Shown: positions 45,744 through 54,592 of the stretch, one piece after another | How positions within the stretch are numbered: position 1 is the stretch's first letter | Layout: every line of letters starts with the position of its first letter | NCBI RefSeq assembly: GCF_017309075.1 | Contig: NZ_JAEMGS010000018.1 | Location: 1-64,000, forward strand | Direction: 5' to 3' | Origin: Motiliproteus sp. SC1-56 | GTDB lineage: Bacteria; Pseudomonadota; Gammaproteobacteria; Pseudomonadales; Balneatricaceae | DNA length: 64,000 nucleotides | The notes under the pieces: model-generated | What the model was told of the DNA's origin: nothing | Seen by the model: only the letters and a program-made list of their open reading frames with translations | Database searches by the model: none | Position numbers and translations under genes: made by a program

Positions 45744-46733
45744 ATGGCCTTATTGGAAGTTGAAAACCTCGAGGTGACCTTCGGTCTGCGCCAAGGCGCG
45801 GTGAAGGCGCTGCGCGACGTCAGTTTCACCGTGGAGCGGGGCGAACGGGTCGGTATCGTCGGCGAGTCCGGCGCCGGCAAATCGGTGGCGGCGTTCTCCA
45901 TTCTCAACCTGATCAGCCGCCCGGGGTATATCTCCGGCGGGCAGATCCGGTTCGAGGGCCAGGACCTGAGCAAGCTCAGCAGCGATGCGATGCGCGAGAT
46001 CCGCGGCAACCGCATCGCCATGATCTTCCAGGATCCGATGATGACCCTGAACCCGGTACTGACCCTGGGCCAGCAGATGGTGGAGTGCCTCAAGGCGCAC
46101 CGCAAGATCAGCACCCAGGAGGCGCGCCTGATCGCGGTCGAGAAGCTGCGCCAGGTGCACATTCCGTCGCCGGAAAAGCGCATCGACCAGTACCCCCACG
46201 AGCTTTCCGGCGGCATGCGCCAGCGGGTCATCATCGCCATCGCGCTGCTGCTGGACCCGGTGCTGATCATCGCCGACGAGCCCACCACGGCCCTGGACGT
46301 GACCATCCAGGCGGAAATCATGGAGCTGCTGCTGGAGCTCTGCGAATCCAACAACGTGGGACTGGTCCTGATCACCCATGACCTGGGCGTCGTGTCCCAG
46401 GTGACCCAGAAGGCGATCGTCATGTACGCCGGGCGGGTGATCGAGCAGGGGCCGACCAAGGAGATCATCAACGACGCCCAGCACCCCTACACCCAGGGGC
46501 TGATCAACGCGCTGCCCCAGCAGACCCTGCCGGGACAGCGGCTGAACCAGATTCCGGGATCCATGCCCAGCCTGCAGAATATTCCCGCGGGCTGCGCGTT
46601 TAACCCGCGCTGTGAGTTCGTGATGGATGTGTGCAAGCAGACACTACCGGGCTTCACCCGCTCCGGCGGCTGTCAGGTGGCCTGCCACATGGTGCGCGAG
46701 ATGAAAGAGAAGGCGGCACAGGAAGCGAGCTGA
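45744..46733 (+). CDS. peptide ABC transporter, ATPase (DppD type)
   Basis: A 329-residue ATPase with Walker A GESGAGKSV near residue 41, signature LSGGMRQRVIIAIALLLDP, Walker B LIIADEPTTALDVT and the switch VLITHDLGVVSQ. The C-terminal oligopeptide-transporter extension has GCAFNPRCEF and further cysteines (VCKQ, GCQVACH), as in DppD proteins that bind a [4Fe-4S] cluster. The ATG at 45744 uses the AAGGGG of the repeat as ribosome binding site. Confidence 0.94.
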   Translation: MALLEVENLEVTFGLRQGAVKALRDVSFTVERGERVGIVGESGAGKSVAAFSILNLISRPGYISGGQIRFEGQDLSKLSSDAMREIRGNRIAMIFQDPMMTLNPVLTLGQQMVECLKAHRKISTQEARLIAVEKLRQVHIPSPEKRIDQYPHELSGGMRQRVIIAIALLLDPVLIIADEPTTALDVTIQAEIMELLLELCESNNVGLVLITHDLGVVSQVTQKAIVMYAGRVIEQGPTKEIINDAQHPYTQGLINALPQQTLPGQRLNQIPGSMPSLQNIPAGCAFNPRCEFVMDVCKQTLPGFTRSGGCQVACHMVREMKEKAAQEAS

Positions 46734-46743
46734 GGACTGAACG

Positions 46744-47760
46744 ATGAATGCACAACAACCGATACTGCAGGTTCGCGACCTGGAAAAACGCTTCAACATC
46801 TCCGGCGACTTTCTTGACCAGCTCAAGTTCCAGGGCGGCAAGATCGTGCGTAAGCAGGAGAATGTCCACGCCATCAACGGCGTCAGCTTTGACGTCATGA
46901 AGGGCGAGGCCCTCTGCGTGGTGGGGGAGAGCGGCTGCGGCAAGTCCACCGTGGCCCGTACCGTGATGGGGCTGCTCAAGCCCTCCGGCGGCAGCATCCA
47001 CTACAACGGCGAGCGCATCGATCAGCTGTCCGACCGGGCGGTGCTGCCCTACCGCAAGAAGATGCAGATGATCTTCCAGAACCCCTACGCCTCGCTCAAC
47101 CCGCGCAAGACCATCACCCAGACCCTGGAAGAGCCGGTGCGCTTTCACAACCCGGGGATGTCCGAGACCGAGGTCAAGGACAAGGTGAAGGCGGTGATGT
47201 TTGATGTGGGGATCGATCCCGGCTGGGGGGTGCGTTACCCCCACGAGTTCTCCGGGGGCCAGCGCCAGCGCATCTCCATCGCCCGGGCCCTGACCCTTGA
47301 CCCCGAGTTCGTGGTGGCGGACGAGCCCATCTCCGCGCTGGACGTCTCCATTCAGGCCCAGGTACTCAACCTGATGATGAAGGCCCAGGAGGAGCACAAC
47401 CTGACCTACCTGTTCATCACCCATGACCTGTCGGTGGTGGAGCACTTCGGAACCCGGGTGGCGGTCATGTACCTGGGTACACTGTGCGAGCTGGCGCCCA
47501 CCAAGACCCTGTTCGCCACGCCCCGGCACCCCTACACCCAGGCCCTGCTCAGCGCCATTCCGCGGCTGCAGGACCATCGCCCCAACCACATCAAGCTGCA
47601 GGGCGAAGTGCCGACCCCGGTGAACCTGCCCAGCGGCTGCGTGTTCCACGGTCGCTGCCCCCACGCCAACGACCGCTGCCGCCAGGAGGTGCCGAAGCTC
47701 GTGCCCCAGAGCGACGGCAGCCAGGTGGCCTGTCACGGGGTCGAGGAGGGGCGGCTGTGA
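46744..47760 (+). CDS. peptide ABC transporter, ATPase (DppF type)
   Basis: A 338-residue ATPase, partner of the DppD-type subunit. Walker A GESGCGKST lies near residue 62, signature FSGGQRQRISIARALTLDP, Walker B FVVADEPISALDVS, switch LFITHDLSVVEH. The cysteine-containing tail GCVFHGRCPHANDRC is typical. Its stop codon overlaps the GTG start of the carboxypeptidase gene, tying peptide import to peptide hydrolysis in one operon. Confidence 0.94.
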   Translation: MNAQQPILQVRDLEKRFNISGDFLDQLKFQGGKIVRKQENVHAINGVSFDVMKGEALCVVGESGCGKSTVARTVMGLLKPSGGSIHYNGERIDQLSDRAVLPYRKKMQMIFQNPYASLNPRKTITQTLEEPVRFHNPGMSETEVKDKVKAVMFDVGIDPGWGVRYPHEFSGGQRQRISIARALTLDPEFVVADEPISALDVSIQAQVLNLMMKAQEEHNLTYLFITHDLSVVEHFGTRVAVMYLGTLCELAPTKTLFATPRHPYTQALLSAIPRLQDHRPNHIKLQGEVPTPVNLPSGCVFHGRCPHANDRCRQEVPKLVPQSDGSQVACHGVEEGRL

Positions 47761-48899
47761 GCAACGTCGGGTTGCGTATCAGCAGCGCCTTCGACGGCGG
47801 TAATATCGAGGTGGTGGAGCTGGCGCGTCCCGACGATGTGCAGTTGCGGATCCTTCCCGACCGTAATTCGGCGTTCCTGCAGTGGTTCTATTTCCGCCTG
47901 CAGGGGGCACGCGGCCAGCACTGCCGGCTGCGCCTGCTCAACGCCTGCGATGCGGCCTACCCCGATGGTTGGGTCGATTACAAGGCGGTGGCCTCCTACG
48001 ACCGGCGCAACTGGTTCCGGGTACCGACCCACTTCGACGGCGAGTCGCTGGTGATCGAGCACCAGCCGGCCACGGACAGCGTCTATTTCGCCTACTTCGC
48101 CCCCTACAGCTGGGAGCGTCACCTGGACCTGCTGGCCCGCGCCGAGGGTTCGCCCCGGGTGCGGGTGGTGTCTGTGGGGGAGAGCCTGGACGGGCGGCCC
48201 CTGGACCTGCTCCAGATCGGCAGCGCCGACCCGGAAAAGCGGCGGGTCTGGATTACCGCCCGCCAGCACCCCGGCGAGACCATGGCGGAGTGGTTTATGG
48301 AGGGGCTGATCGAGCGCCTGCTGGATGAATCCGACCCGGTGACCCGCAAGCTGCTGGGGCAGGCGGTGTTCTACCTGGTGCCCAACATGAACCCCGATGG
48401 CAGCGTGCGCGGTCACCTGCGCACCAACGCCGCGGGGGTTAACCTCAACCGCGAATGGCACGCGCCGAGCGCCGAGCGCAGCCCCGAGGTGCTGGCGGTG
48501 CGCAACCAGATGGATGCCACCGGGGTGGATCTGTACCTGGATATTCACGGCGACGAGGGACTGCCCTACAATTTCGTCGTCGGCTGCGAGAACAACCCCG
48601 GCTACAGCGCGCGTATCGCCGGCCTGGAAGGCGCCTTCAAGGACGCCTTTCTCGACGCCAGCCCGGATTTTCAGGTCACCCACGGCTATCCCCAGGGGCA
48701 GTTCGAGGAAGAGACCCTGACCCTGGCCAGCAACCAGGTGGGGCAGCGCTTTGACTGCCTGGCCCTGACCCTTGAAATGCCTTTCAAGGACAATGCCGAC
48801 CTGCCCGGATCGCTCCAGGGGTGGTCGCCCGAGCGCAGCCGGCGCCTGGGCGCGGCGGTGCTGCAGCCGATTCTGGCGGTACAGGCTAAGCTGCGTTAG
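47757..48899 (+). CDS. M14-family zinc carboxypeptidase, cytosolic type
   Basis: A 380-residue metallocarboxypeptidase without signal peptide, so it acts in the cytosol. An N-terminal beta domain (residues 1-130) of the cytosolic carboxypeptidase type precedes the catalytic domain. Zinc ligands are His171 and Glu174 (RQHPGE) and His264 (LDIHGDEG); Glu340 (LTLEMPFKD) is the catalytic base. The start is GTG at 47757, overlapping the DppF stop, with GAGGAGGGG upstream. Position behind a peptide importer suggests that it trims imported peptides; relatives in eukaryotes remove side-chain glutamates, so an unusual substrate is possible. Confidence 0.9.
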   Translation: MSNVGLRISSAFDGGNIEVVELARPDDVQLRILPDRNSAFLQWFYFRLQGARGQHCRLRLLNACDAAYPDGWVDYKAVASYDRRNWFRVPTHFDGESLVIEHQPATDSVYFAYFAPYSWERHLDLLARAEGSPRVRVVSVGESLDGRPLDLLQIGSADPEKRRVWITARQHPGETMAEWFMEGLIERLLDESDPVTRKLLGQAVFYLVPNMNPDGSVRGHLRTNAAGVNLNREWHAPSAERSPEVLAVRNQMDATGVDLYLDIHGDEGLPYNFVVGCENNPGYSARIAGLEGAFKDAFLDASPDFQVTHGYPQGQFEEETLTLASNQVGQRFDCLALTLEMPFKDNADLPGSLQGWSPERSRRLGAAVLQPILAVQAKLR

Positions 48900-48988
48900 G
48901 CAGAACCTCAAACACAGCCAAAAGGAACGCTGATGCGCCAACGGGGGCGGGAAACCGCTAGCTATTCGGGTGCAGGGGAGCCGCGCTG

Positions 48989-49918
48989 ATGGAATTGCGC
49001 TGGCTTGAAGACTTCTGCGCCCTGGCGCGCACCCGGCACTTTTCCCGTGCGGCCGAGGAGCAGAATGTCACCCAGCCCACTTTCAGCCGCCGCATCAAGA
49101 TGCTGGAGGAGGAGGTGGGGGTGATGCTGATCGACCGCAATACCCTGCCGCTTTCGCTGACCCCGGCCGGCGAGCTGTTCTGCGCCTCCGCCCAGCGCAT
49201 TATCGAGATCGTGCGTGACACCCGCGAGCAGTGCCTGGACCTGGAGCGGGCCGAAGCCCAGAAGCTCAAGTTCGCCACCAACCAGACCCTCTACCTCAGC
49301 TTCTTCCAACCCTGGTTCGAGGCCCTGGAGAGTGACGTGGAGATGGCGGTCAACCTGCAGTCGACCGCCTGGATGGGAAGTGATTTCGTCCAGGCCCTGC
49401 AAAGTGGCGACTGCGACCTGATCCTCTGCTACTGGCACCCGGCGATCGATTTTCTCCAGGTGCTGGAAGGGGAGGCCTACAGCCACCTGGTCGTGGCTGA
49501 AGAAACCCTGGTACCGGTTACCGCCCGTGACAGCCAGGGCCAACCCAAGTTTTGGTTACCGGGGAGTGACCGCGGGCCGCTCCCTTACATCAGCTACAAC
49601 GCCAAGACCTTTATCGCCCCGGTGATCGCCGATCACCTGCGGCGTCTGCCCACGCCGCCGCACCTGCTGAGCGTCAACGAGAACTCCCAGGCCATCAGCG
49701 TCAAGGCGATGGTCGCCCAGGGCTACGGCCTGGGATGGCTGCCGCGGCGGATACTGGAGAGCGGAGACAGCCAGGGGCTGGTGGCCGCTGGCGATGCCAG
49801 CTGGGAGATTCCGCTGCAGCTGCGCCTCTACCGCCTGGCCCGCAATCGCCACGGCGCCCTCGAACGCCTCTGGCAACAGGCCGCCCAGCAAACCCAATTT
49901 ACGGAGACACCGGTTTGA
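48989..49918 (+). CDS. LysR-family regulator
   Basis: A 309-residue LTTR with winged helix FSRAAEEQNVTQPTFSRRIK followed by MLEEEVGVMLIDRNTLPLSL and a PBP-like effector domain. AGGGGAG precedes the ATG. It is embedded in the same direction between the carboxypeptidase and pepQ genes and its stop overlaps the pepQ start, so it is probably co-transcribed and may control the peptide operon. The effector is not known. Confidence 0.88.
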   Translation: MELRWLEDFCALARTRHFSRAAEEQNVTQPTFSRRIKMLEEEVGVMLIDRNTLPLSLTPAGELFCASAQRIIEIVRDTREQCLDLERAEAQKLKFATNQTLYLSFFQPWFEALESDVEMAVNLQSTAWMGSDFVQALQSGDCDLILCYWHPAIDFLQVLEGEAYSHLVVAEETLVPVTARDSQGQPKFWLPGSDRGPLPYISYNAKTFIAPVIADHLRRLPTPPHLLSVNENSQAISVKAMVAQGYGLGWLPRRILESGDSQGLVAAGDASWEIPLQLRLYRLARNRHGALERLWQQAAQQTQFTETPV

Positions 49919-51234
49919 CCGATATCGATACAAGCTACGCCCGACACCTGCAGATGCTGCAACGCCAGCTCGAAGAGGTACTGCCTTCGCTGGGGTACGA
50001 CGGCCTGTTGCTCTTCAGCGGCAGCCCGCGCTACCGCTTCCAGGATGACCAGGCCGCGCCGTTCGTCGCCAATCCTCATTTCAAGCGCTGGGTGCCGCTG
50101 CCGCGCCAGGTGGACTGTGCCCTGCTGGTGCGCCCTCACCAGCGGCCCCTGCTCTACCACTATGACCCGGTGGACTTCTGGCACCTGCCGGCGGGGCGGC
50201 CCGAGGGCTTCTGGACCCGTCATTTCGACATCGTCGAGATGCACTCAAGGGAAGAGCTGGAGCGGTCGCTGCCCCACGGCGGCCACCTGGCCTTCATCGG
50301 CGAGGAGGCCGCCCTGGCCGAGCGGCTCGGCATCGAGGCCGTCAACCCGACGCCCGTGCTCAGCGCCCTTAATTGGCAGCGGGCGGTCAAAAGCGGCTAC
50401 GAGCTCGAGTGCCTGCGCGAAGCCAACCGGGTGGCGGTGGCGGGCCACCGCGCCGCCGAGGCAGCCTTCCGTGGCGGCGAATCCGAGTTCGGGATTCACC
50501 AGGCCTACCTCGCGGCGACCGGCGCCCGGGAAACGGAATTGCCGTACAGCAGTATTGTCGGCCTTAACACCCATGCTGCCGTGCTTCACTATCAGCACCT
50601 GGACCGGCAACCGCCGGCCCGCCCGCTCAGTTTTCTGCTGGACGCGGGGGTGGAGGTGCGCGGTTACGCATCGGACATCACCCGCACCTACAGCGGCGAG
50701 TCGGGCCTTTTCGGCGAACTGATCGATGCCCTGGACGCCGCCCAGCGCAACCTCCTGGAACAGGTACGCCCGGGCCAGGGTTTCACCTCTCTGCACCTGT
50801 CCATGCACCGCGCACTGGCCCGCATCCTGCGGGACTTCGGGCTGGTGGATATGAGTGAGGAGGGGCAGCTTGAGAGCGGTATCACATCCACCTTTTTCCC
50901 CCATGGCCTGGGTCACCTGCTGGGACTTCAGGTGCACGACGTCGGCGGGCTGCAGGCGGATCCCGCGGGCACGCCGGCACCGCCCCCGCTCTCCCACCCC
51001 TTTCTACGTCTGACCCGCTCGCTGGAAACGGACATGGTGGTGACGGTGGAGCCGGGGCTCTACTTTATCGAGCCCCTGCTGGCCCGCTTGGCCGAGGCGC
51101 CGCACCGCGGTGCGGTGGACTGGGCGAAAGTGGATGCGCTGCGTCCTTACGGGGGGATCCGCATCGAGGACAATGTCCGCGTTACCCCTGCCGGCTGCGA
51201 GAACTTTACCCGCGACGCCTTCCAGGCCGGGTGA
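49915..51234 (+). CDS. pepQ: Xaa-Pro dipeptidase
   Basis: Cytosolic Mn-dependent prolidase that splits Xaa-Pro dipeptides; 439 residues, close to E. coli PepQ. Metal-binding motifs of the pita-bread fold are complete: DAGVEVRGYASDITRTY (two Asp), HGLGHLLGLQVHD (His), VEPGLYF (Glu) and GGIRIEDNVRVT (Glu). The N-terminus SPRYRFQDDQAAPFVANPHF is also family-specific. The start is TTG at 49915, overlapping the LysR stop, with CGGAG in place; no ATG or GTG fits. It closes the peptide import/digestion unit. Confidence 0.93.
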   Translation: MTDIDTSYARHLQMLQRQLEEVLPSLGYDGLLLFSGSPRYRFQDDQAAPFVANPHFKRWVPLPRQVDCALLVRPHQRPLLYHYDPVDFWHLPAGRPEGFWTRHFDIVEMHSREELERSLPHGGHLAFIGEEAALAERLGIEAVNPTPVLSALNWQRAVKSGYELECLREANRVAVAGHRAAEAAFRGGESEFGIHQAYLAATGARETELPYSSIVGLNTHAAVLHYQHLDRQPPARPLSFLLDAGVEVRGYASDITRTYSGESGLFGELIDALDAAQRNLLEQVRPGQGFTSLHLSMHRALARILRDFGLVDMSEEGQLESGITSTFFPHGLGHLLGLQVHDVGGLQADPAGTPAPPPLSHPFLRLTRSLETDMVVTVEPGLYFIEPLLARLAEAPHRGAVDWAKVDALRPYGGIRIEDNVRVTPAGCENFTRDAFQAG

Positions 51235-51290
51235 GTCACGCGGTGCGCCCGGGCAGGTTGGGCACCCGCTGGCCCAGACGGCCGGGACGA

Positions 51291-52073
51291 TCAGGGACAG
51301 ACAAAGGCGCTGATGTACCAGCGGGTCTGCTGGGTGGTGGGCTGTTGGACGAACGCGGCGGGAAAGCCGCTCTCGGCCAGCACCCGTTCGGCGAGCTCCG
51401 CCAACGCCTGGGCCTGGGGGCGCTCATCGCCACCGCGCCGAATCACGTAGCCGCTGATCTTGTAGCCCGACTTGGCATTCACCGACGGCGGTAACTCGCG
51501 CACCCGCAGGCGCCCTCTGGCGCCCTCCCGGCGGAGCTGGTCGACGATCAGATTGGCCTGCTCGCGGGTTTCTGCCCCGGAGCTTGCGCACCAGAAGATA
51601 TCGTAATCCCAGTCCTCCCAGTCGAAGGAGGGAGGGTTGTCGCGGCTGCTCTTCAGTACCGCCCGCTGTTCGGTTTCAAAGACCTGCTCCTGGGCGATCA
51701 CCCGGGCGGTCTCCTCACGGATGGCCGGCGTACCGCCGGCTTCCAGCACCCCGAGCAGGCGTTTGCGCAGCTCGCCGTCCACCATGACCAGCACGAACTG
51801 CTTGGCCACCTCCTGTTTCTGCTGGTTGTTCTCCTCCAGGGATTTCTGCACCAGCTCGTAGATACGGAAGTTGAACTCGCGCTCGGCGTTGATTTGTTCG
51901 CGCTCGTCCCGTGCCTCCTTGATGGCGATGTCCACCGCCGTGATCTGCTCCTTGAGGCCCTGGTCGACCTGGGACACTGAATAGTTGAGCCAAGCCTCCA
52001 TGGTGGCGGTACCGACGGTGACCGCGGGCAAAAAGAGGTTCTGGACAAAGCCTTCGATGCGCTTCCAGTTCAT
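51291..52073 (-). CDS. hypothetical protein with coiled coil
   Basis: I do not recognise the family. The 260-residue product has an N-terminal helix without a cleavable signal (FVQNLFLPAVTVGTATMEAW), then a charged helical stretch likely to form a coiled coil (residues ~35-95, VDIAIKEARDEREQINAERE). The last ~110 residues form an alpha/beta-like segment (YDIFWCASSGAETREQANLI, RGRLRVRELPPSVN) with a vague SPOR-like look. AGGAACG precedes the start. It lies between pepQ and the ABC exporter and may be co-transcribed with the latter. Confidence 0.7.
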   Translation of the reverse strand: MNWKRIEGFVQNLFLPAVTVGTATMEAWLNYSVSQVDQGLKEQITAVDIAIKEARDEREQINAEREFNFRIYELVQKSLEENNQQKQEVAKQFVLVMVDGELRKRLLGVLEAGGTPAIREETARVIAQEQVFETEQRAVLKSSRDNPPSFDWEDWDYDIFWCASSGAETREQANLIVDQLRREGARGRLRVRELPPSVNAKSGYKISGYVIRRGGDERPQAQALAELAERVLAESGFPAAFVQQPTTQQTRWYISAFVCP

Positions 52074-52110
52074 GGGGCGTTCCTGAGTCGGCGTTGAATC
52101 TGCCCTCAGT

Positions 52111-53919
52111 TTAGAGCCTCTGCGCGCGGAGGTCGGGACCGGAGAGCGGCGGTTTGCCGGTCTTGGGGGGCTCCTGGAACTGCAGTTCGGCCAGGCGCCG
52201 GTAGAGGGGTGAGCGCTGCAGCAGTTCGGCGTGGCTTCCCTGGTCCATCAGGCGGCCCTGGTCGATCAGGGCGATACGCTCGGCGTTCTGCACCGTGGCC
52301 AGGCGGTGGGCGATGACAATCGTGGTTCTACCCGCCATCAGCCGGCCCAGGGCGGCCTGCACCGCGTGCTCGCTTTCGGCATCCAGGGCGCTGGTGGCCT
52401 CGTCGAGCAGCAGGATGCGGGGATTTTTGAGGATCGCCCGGGCGATGGCGATACGCTGGCGCTGACCGCCGGAGAGGCGGACGCCGCGCTCGCCCAGGTC
52501 GCTGTCGTAGCCGTTGGGCAGGGCCTGGATGAAATCGTGGGCCTGGGCGGCCCTGGCGGCCTCCATCACGCGCTCTTTGCTGGCCGCCGGGTCGCCGTAA
52601 CCGATGTTGTGCCAGAGGGTGCCGCTGAACAGGATCGGTTGCTGGGGCACCAGGGCGATCTGCCGACGCAGGGCCCTGGGGTCCAGCTGGCGAAGATCGA
52701 CACCGCCCAACTGGATAACGCCGCGCTTTGGATCGTGAAAGCGCAGCAGCAGCTCAAAGAGGGTGGATTTGCCCGCCCCCGAAGGCCCGACCAGGGCCAG
52801 GAGCGTGCCCGCTTCAACGGTTAGATCAAGCGCTTGCAGCGCCGGTTGTCCGGGGCGAGAGGGGTAGGCGAAGGTGACCGCTGCCAGTGTGAGCGAGGGT
52901 TCCAGATCGTCGGCATCCACAGGCGCCGCAGGCGCCTTGATCCGTGCCGGCACCTGCAGCAGCTCCATCAGGCGCTCGGCCGCCCCCAGCGCCCGCTGCA
53001 CTTCGCCCAGTACCTCGGAGAGGGTGGCCACCGATACGGCCATCAAAATGGCGTAAAACAGGAAAGCCCCCAGCTCCCCGGCACTGAGACTGCCTGTCAA
53101 TACCTCATGACCGCCCTTCCAGAGCAGGCCTGCGATGGCGCCAAACACCATCAGTATCACGGTGGCGATCAGCAGCGCCCGCTGCCGGATGCGCTGGCGG
53201 CCAACCGCGAAGGCGGCCTCCACTTGCCGCGCGAAGGCCGCTTTTTCCAGCTCCTCGCGGGTGTAACTCTGCACGGTCTTGATCTGCTCGATTGCCTCTC
53301 CGGCGCGGCTGCCCACGTCGGCCACCGAATCCTGGGAGCGCCGGGCCAGGCGGCGTACCCGGCGGCCAAAGACGAGTATCGGCAGCAACACCAGCGGCAC
53401 CGTTCCCAGCACGATCAGGGTCAGCTCGAGCTGGGTGACCGCCAGCATGACCAGAGCGCCGACGAAGGTGAGGGCGCTGCGCAGGGCCATGGAGAGCGAT
53501 GAGCCGACAATGGACTGCAGCAGCGTGGTGTCGGTGGTCAGGCGGGAGATAATCTCGGTGCTGCGGTTAGTCTCGAAATAGGCGGTCTGCAGCTCGACCA
53601 GGTGGTCGAACACCGCCCGGCGGATGTCGGCGCTGACCCGTTCGCCCAGCCAGGAGATCAGGTAGAAACGGGCGAAGGTTCCCAGGGCAATAATCAGGGT
53701 CAGCAACAGAATCAGCGCCACCGAACGGTTCAGGGCTGCTTCCGATCCGGCCAGAAAGCCCTGGTCGATCAGGAGCCGCAGGCCCTGTCCCAGGGCGAGG
53801 GTGACCCCGGCGGTGATCACCAGCGCGGTCGCCGCCGCCAGCAGGGTGCCGCGGTAGGGGCGCACAAAGCCGGCCAGCATGCGAAGGGTCGATTTATGGC
53901 GCGAGAGTTCAGCAATCAT
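52111..53919 (-). CDS. MsbA/LmrA-type ABC exporter (half-transporter)
   Basis: A 602-residue fusion of a six-helix membrane domain and a nucleotide-binding domain. The latter has Walker A GPSGAGKST, Q-loop VPQQPILFSGTLWHNIGYGD, signature LSGGQRQRIAIARAILKNP, Walker B ILLLDEATSALDAES and switch VIAHRLATVQNA. An in-frame extension to 54072 is open, but the ATG at 53919 gives the normal N-terminus; its ribosome binding site is weak. Homodimeric lipid, peptide or drug export is likely; the substrate cannot be deduced. Confidence 0.9.
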   Translation of the reverse strand: MIAELSRHKSTLRMLAGFVRPYRGTLLAAATALVITAGVTLALGQGLRLLIDQGFLAGSEAALNRSVALILLLTLIIALGTFARFYLISWLGERVSADIRRAVFDHLVELQTAYFETNRSTEIISRLTTDTTLLQSIVGSSLSMALRSALTFVGALVMLAVTQLELTLIVLGTVPLVLLPILVFGRRVRRLARRSQDSVADVGSRAGEAIEQIKTVQSYTREELEKAAFARQVEAAFAVGRQRIRQRALLIATVILMVFGAIAGLLWKGGHEVLTGSLSAGELGAFLFYAILMAVSVATLSEVLGEVQRALGAAERLMELLQVPARIKAPAAPVDADDLEPSLTLAAVTFAYPSRPGQPALQALDLTVEAGTLLALVGPSGAGKSTLFELLLRFHDPKRGVIQLGGVDLRQLDPRALRRQIALVPQQPILFSGTLWHNIGYGDPAASKERVMEAARAAQAHDFIQALPNGYDSDLGERGVRLSGGQRQRIAIARAILKNPRILLLDEATSALDAESEHAVQAALGRLMAGRTTIVIAHRLATVQNAERIALIDQGRLMDQGSHAELLQRSPLYRRLAELQFQEPPKTGKPPLSGPDLRAQRL

Positions 53920-54169
53920 CAGCGGCTCTGCAGCGGGTAACCGTTTGCATAACCCTTGCCTGTTTTGGTGCCGGCTGCAAGTGGATTGTCGGTTTGCCGG
54001 CGCACCCTCTACCGCTTTCACAAGGGCCGGGCGTTGTCGGTTCCAGGGAAATCGCCCGGGAGTTTGACCCAAAACAAGTTCTTGTCCGTATTGGTGGAAA
54101 TCGCTTCAGCGGTTGGATCGTCCGCCTTAGTATAGGGGTAAACCCGTAGCTGAAGATGAGGGTTCAAAA

Positions 54170-54535
54170 ATGCCGGTCAGTATCAGCTATATCCGCCAAT
54201 ACGACATCGTGCTCATCAAGCACTTTGGCACGCTCAAGCGCCCGGAAATGGCCCGGGCGCTGAATAAAACGGATACCCAAATCGGCGCGTGGCGGCTTGC
54301 GCTGGTGGATTTCAGTGAGGGGGACCTGAGCGCCCTGAGCCTGATTGATATCGATACCTTCGCCGCCCGCATCAAGGAGGTGGCGCCGGCGCTCAGCAAG
54401 GTTGCGATTGTCCGCTCCCATGACGCCTTCTCCGATTACTGCGTGCACTCCAAGTACGTCTGTGAACTGCAGCAGATCGAGGCGGCGGTGTTCGACTACC
54501 CGGCGCAGGCCAGGGCCTGGTTGCTTAACAGCTGA
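54170..54535 (+). CDS. SpoIIAA/STAS-like small protein
   Basis: A soluble 121-residue protein. The strand-helix pattern, with IVLIKHFGTL, WRLALVDFSE, SKVAIVRSHDAF and a final VFDYPAQARAWLL, resembles SpoIIAA-like/STAS domain proteins of unknown role common in gammaproteobacteria. GAGGG precedes the ATG. It stands alone between the divergent ABC exporter and a convergent acyltransferase gene. The assignment rests on fold pattern only. Confidence 0.55.
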   Translation: MPVSISYIRQYDIVLIKHFGTLKRPEMARALNKTDTQIGAWRLALVDFSEGDLSALSLIDIDTFAARIKEVAPALSKVAIVRSHDAFSDYCVHSKYVCELQQIEAAVFDYPAQARAWLLNS

Positions 54536-54592
54536 GCCGGCCACCGTTAGATCCCCGGCTCCGGGGCCCCGTGTTTTATTCCATTCTTGAAT

